Source of the DNA: an uncultured Bacilli bacterium
Lineage (GTDB): Bacteria; Bacillota_I; Bacilli_A; RF39; UBA660
Direction of reading: 5' to 3'
NCBI GenBank assembly: GCA_949280095.1
Contig: CASDHD010000067.1
Span: forward strand, 1 to 6,299
Length of the DNA stretch: 6,299 nt
A model generated the notes under the pieces. It ran no database searches, was not told the DNA's origin, and saw only the letters and a program-made list of their open reading frames with translations. Position numbers and translations under genes: made by a program. Positions 5,420-6,299 of the stretch are shown here, in pieces. Numbering within the stretch: the stretch's first letter is position 1; every line of letters starts with the position of its first letter.

Positions 5420-6299
5420 ATGGTATTAAATAAAGATGAGATACTGAGAAAAGTAGATATTTTATATATAATGTGGAAGCGAGGTAGTCTTGGCGGAGAT
5501 TTTATGCCAGAAGATGCAAATCCGCATTTAAAAAAAGATTCGATAGAGAACTATTTATATTTTACACTGCCTATGGCTTTAAACTATCAAAGAAATTCTT
5601 ATACATTGTGGGAAAGTGCCAATAAAACATATAGTGATGAAGATACAAGATTTGTATTTAATCCTCGTACTTGTTTAGAAAAAGGTTTTGAAGAAGTACA
5701 GGCTGCACTTACTAAATATAAGGTTGCATTACAAAAACAAAAGCAAACGGAAATATGGTTAACATTGTGTCGTACTTTTGTAGAATTATTTAATGGTGAT
5801 ATAAGAAAATTATTCGATACATTAGACAATGATGTAGATAAGATTAGATATTTTATACAAAAGACTAATAAAAAGAAGTTCCCATATTTATCTGGTACAA
5901 AAATATGTAATTATTGGCTATACGTTATTTGGCAATATACTGAATTAGAATATAAAAACATAGAGAATCTAACAGTAGCTCCTGATACACATGTTATTAA
6001 AGCAACGCATAAATTAGGTCTTATTGATGATAAAGAATTAGAACGAACTGACGTTCAACAAATAGTAATAGATAAATGGAATAAGTTGTTTAAAGGAACA
6101 AAGTATAAACCCATCGATATCCATACTGCACTATGGTTATGGAGCAGAAATGGATTTATAGATTTAGATGAAAGTGTTTTAGATGGCATTTCTATGAAAA
6201 ATAAAATAAAAAGTTCGTATGAAAATAATAACTATATTGAAAAATATAGAAAAAGAGTTTTATTACCTTTTGAAAAAAGTGTTTTTGATAAAGTTATAG
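5420..6299 (+). CDS. Partial gene: probable HhH-GPD (DNA-glycosylase-fold) protein, 3' end outside window
   Basis: The frame is open from ATG 5420 for 293 codons to the window edge, with no stop, so the true length is unknown. GGAAG at 5402-5406 is a distant ribosome site, and coupling to the kinase stop two bases upstream may help initiation. The N-terminal part has GDFMPEDANPHL (26-37) and YFTLPMALNYQRNSYTLWESA (47-67), which look like strongly conserved family motifs. FPYLSGTKICNYW (154-166) resembles the hairpin LPGVGRKTA of endonuclease III, placing K161 where the Schiff-base Lys lies. TVAPDTHVIKATHKLGLID (185-203) resembles VDTHVFRVxNRLGL, placing D189 as the catalytic Asp. The Lys-Asp gap is 28 residues rather than 18, so it is a distant relative. 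No iron-sulfur cysteine cluster is visible in the part present. The queuosine-phosphate hydrolase Qng1 (DUF2419), another protein of this fold, is an alternative. Fold call moderate, substrate unknown. Confidence 0.85.
   Translation, partial: MVLNKDEILRKVDILYIMWKRGSLGGDFMPEDANPHLKKDSIENYLYFTLPMALNYQRNSYTLWESANKTYSDEDTRFVFNPRTCLEKGFEEVQAALTKYKVALQKQKQTEIWLTLCRTFVELFNGDIRKLFDTLDNDVDKIRYFIQKTNKKKFPYLSGTKICNYWLYVIWQYTELEYKNIENLTVAPDTHVIKATHKLGLIDDKELERTDVQQIVIDKWNKLFKGTKYKPIDIHTALWLWSRNGFIDLDESVLDGISMKNKIKSSYENNNYIEKYRKRVLLPFEKSVFDKVI

Noticed and set aside
5599..5829. 76-codon open frame on the minus strand inside the last gene
   Set aside because: The plus-strand frame is uninterrupted for 293 codons and carries recognisable motifs.
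5420..6299. Assignment to the phage 5-hmdU kinase helical domain (HMUDK_hel) family
   Set aside because: The typical ERH.I...R and PWT.D motifs of that family as I know it are absent; only a general glycosylase-fold likeness can be claimed.
1..6299. Mycoplasma-type genetic code (TGA read as Trp)
   Set aside because: Trp is TGG wherever I checked and no gene needs an internal TGA; the absence of TGA stops in six genes is too small a sample.

Overview
The window comes from an AT-rich (roughly 30% GC by eye) low-GC Gram-positive bacterium, a Firmicute or a relative of the Mollicutes. The signs are strong Shine-Dalgarno sites, TGnTATAAT-type promoters, a T-box leader, and a MiaB with the N-terminal extension seen in Bacilli. 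All six visible stop codons are TAA or TAG. Every Trp codon I checked is TGG and no in-frame TGA is needed, so the standard code fits. All genes are on the + strand.

Layout. Positions 1-273 hold only a poorly supported short reading frame. A good extended -10 promoter (271-299) then starts a probable operon of three genes: a 296-residue protein of unknown function, miaB (tRNA ms2i6A37 methylthiotransferase), and an AI-2E/YrrI-family membrane protein that overlaps miaB by one base. Next comes a complete T-box riboswitch (about 3812-4004) with AGUA, AGAGAG and GGUGGAA motifs, a stem III followed by CCGTTATC, the TGGTACCGC T-box sequence, and mutually exclusive antiterminator and terminator. It precedes a short-chain dehydrogenase/reductase (SDR), not the usual aminoacyl-tRNA synthetase, amino-acid biosynthesis or transport gene.

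After the SDR come a dNMP-kinase-like P-loop protein and, two bases later, a protein that runs off the window end. Its sequence looks like a helix-hairpin-helix (HhH-GPD) DNA-glycosylase fold, with a Lys and an Asp in the right motifs. No intrinsic terminator is obvious between the SDR and the kinase. The three genes could therefore form one unit under T-box (uncharged-tRNA) control, although a separate start before the kinase is not excluded.

The most interesting points are: (1) the T-box driving an SDR, possibly an alaS leader taken over by new cargo; (2) an SDR whose catalytic YxxxK lysine is Glu while the rest of the active site is intact; (3) the tightly coupled kinase and glycosylase-fold pair, which recalls nucleotide or base salvage and DNA base-modification systems; (4) the unrecognised aromatic-rich protein ahead of miaB. 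None of the functional proposals beyond miaB, the permease and the T-box is established by sequence alone.
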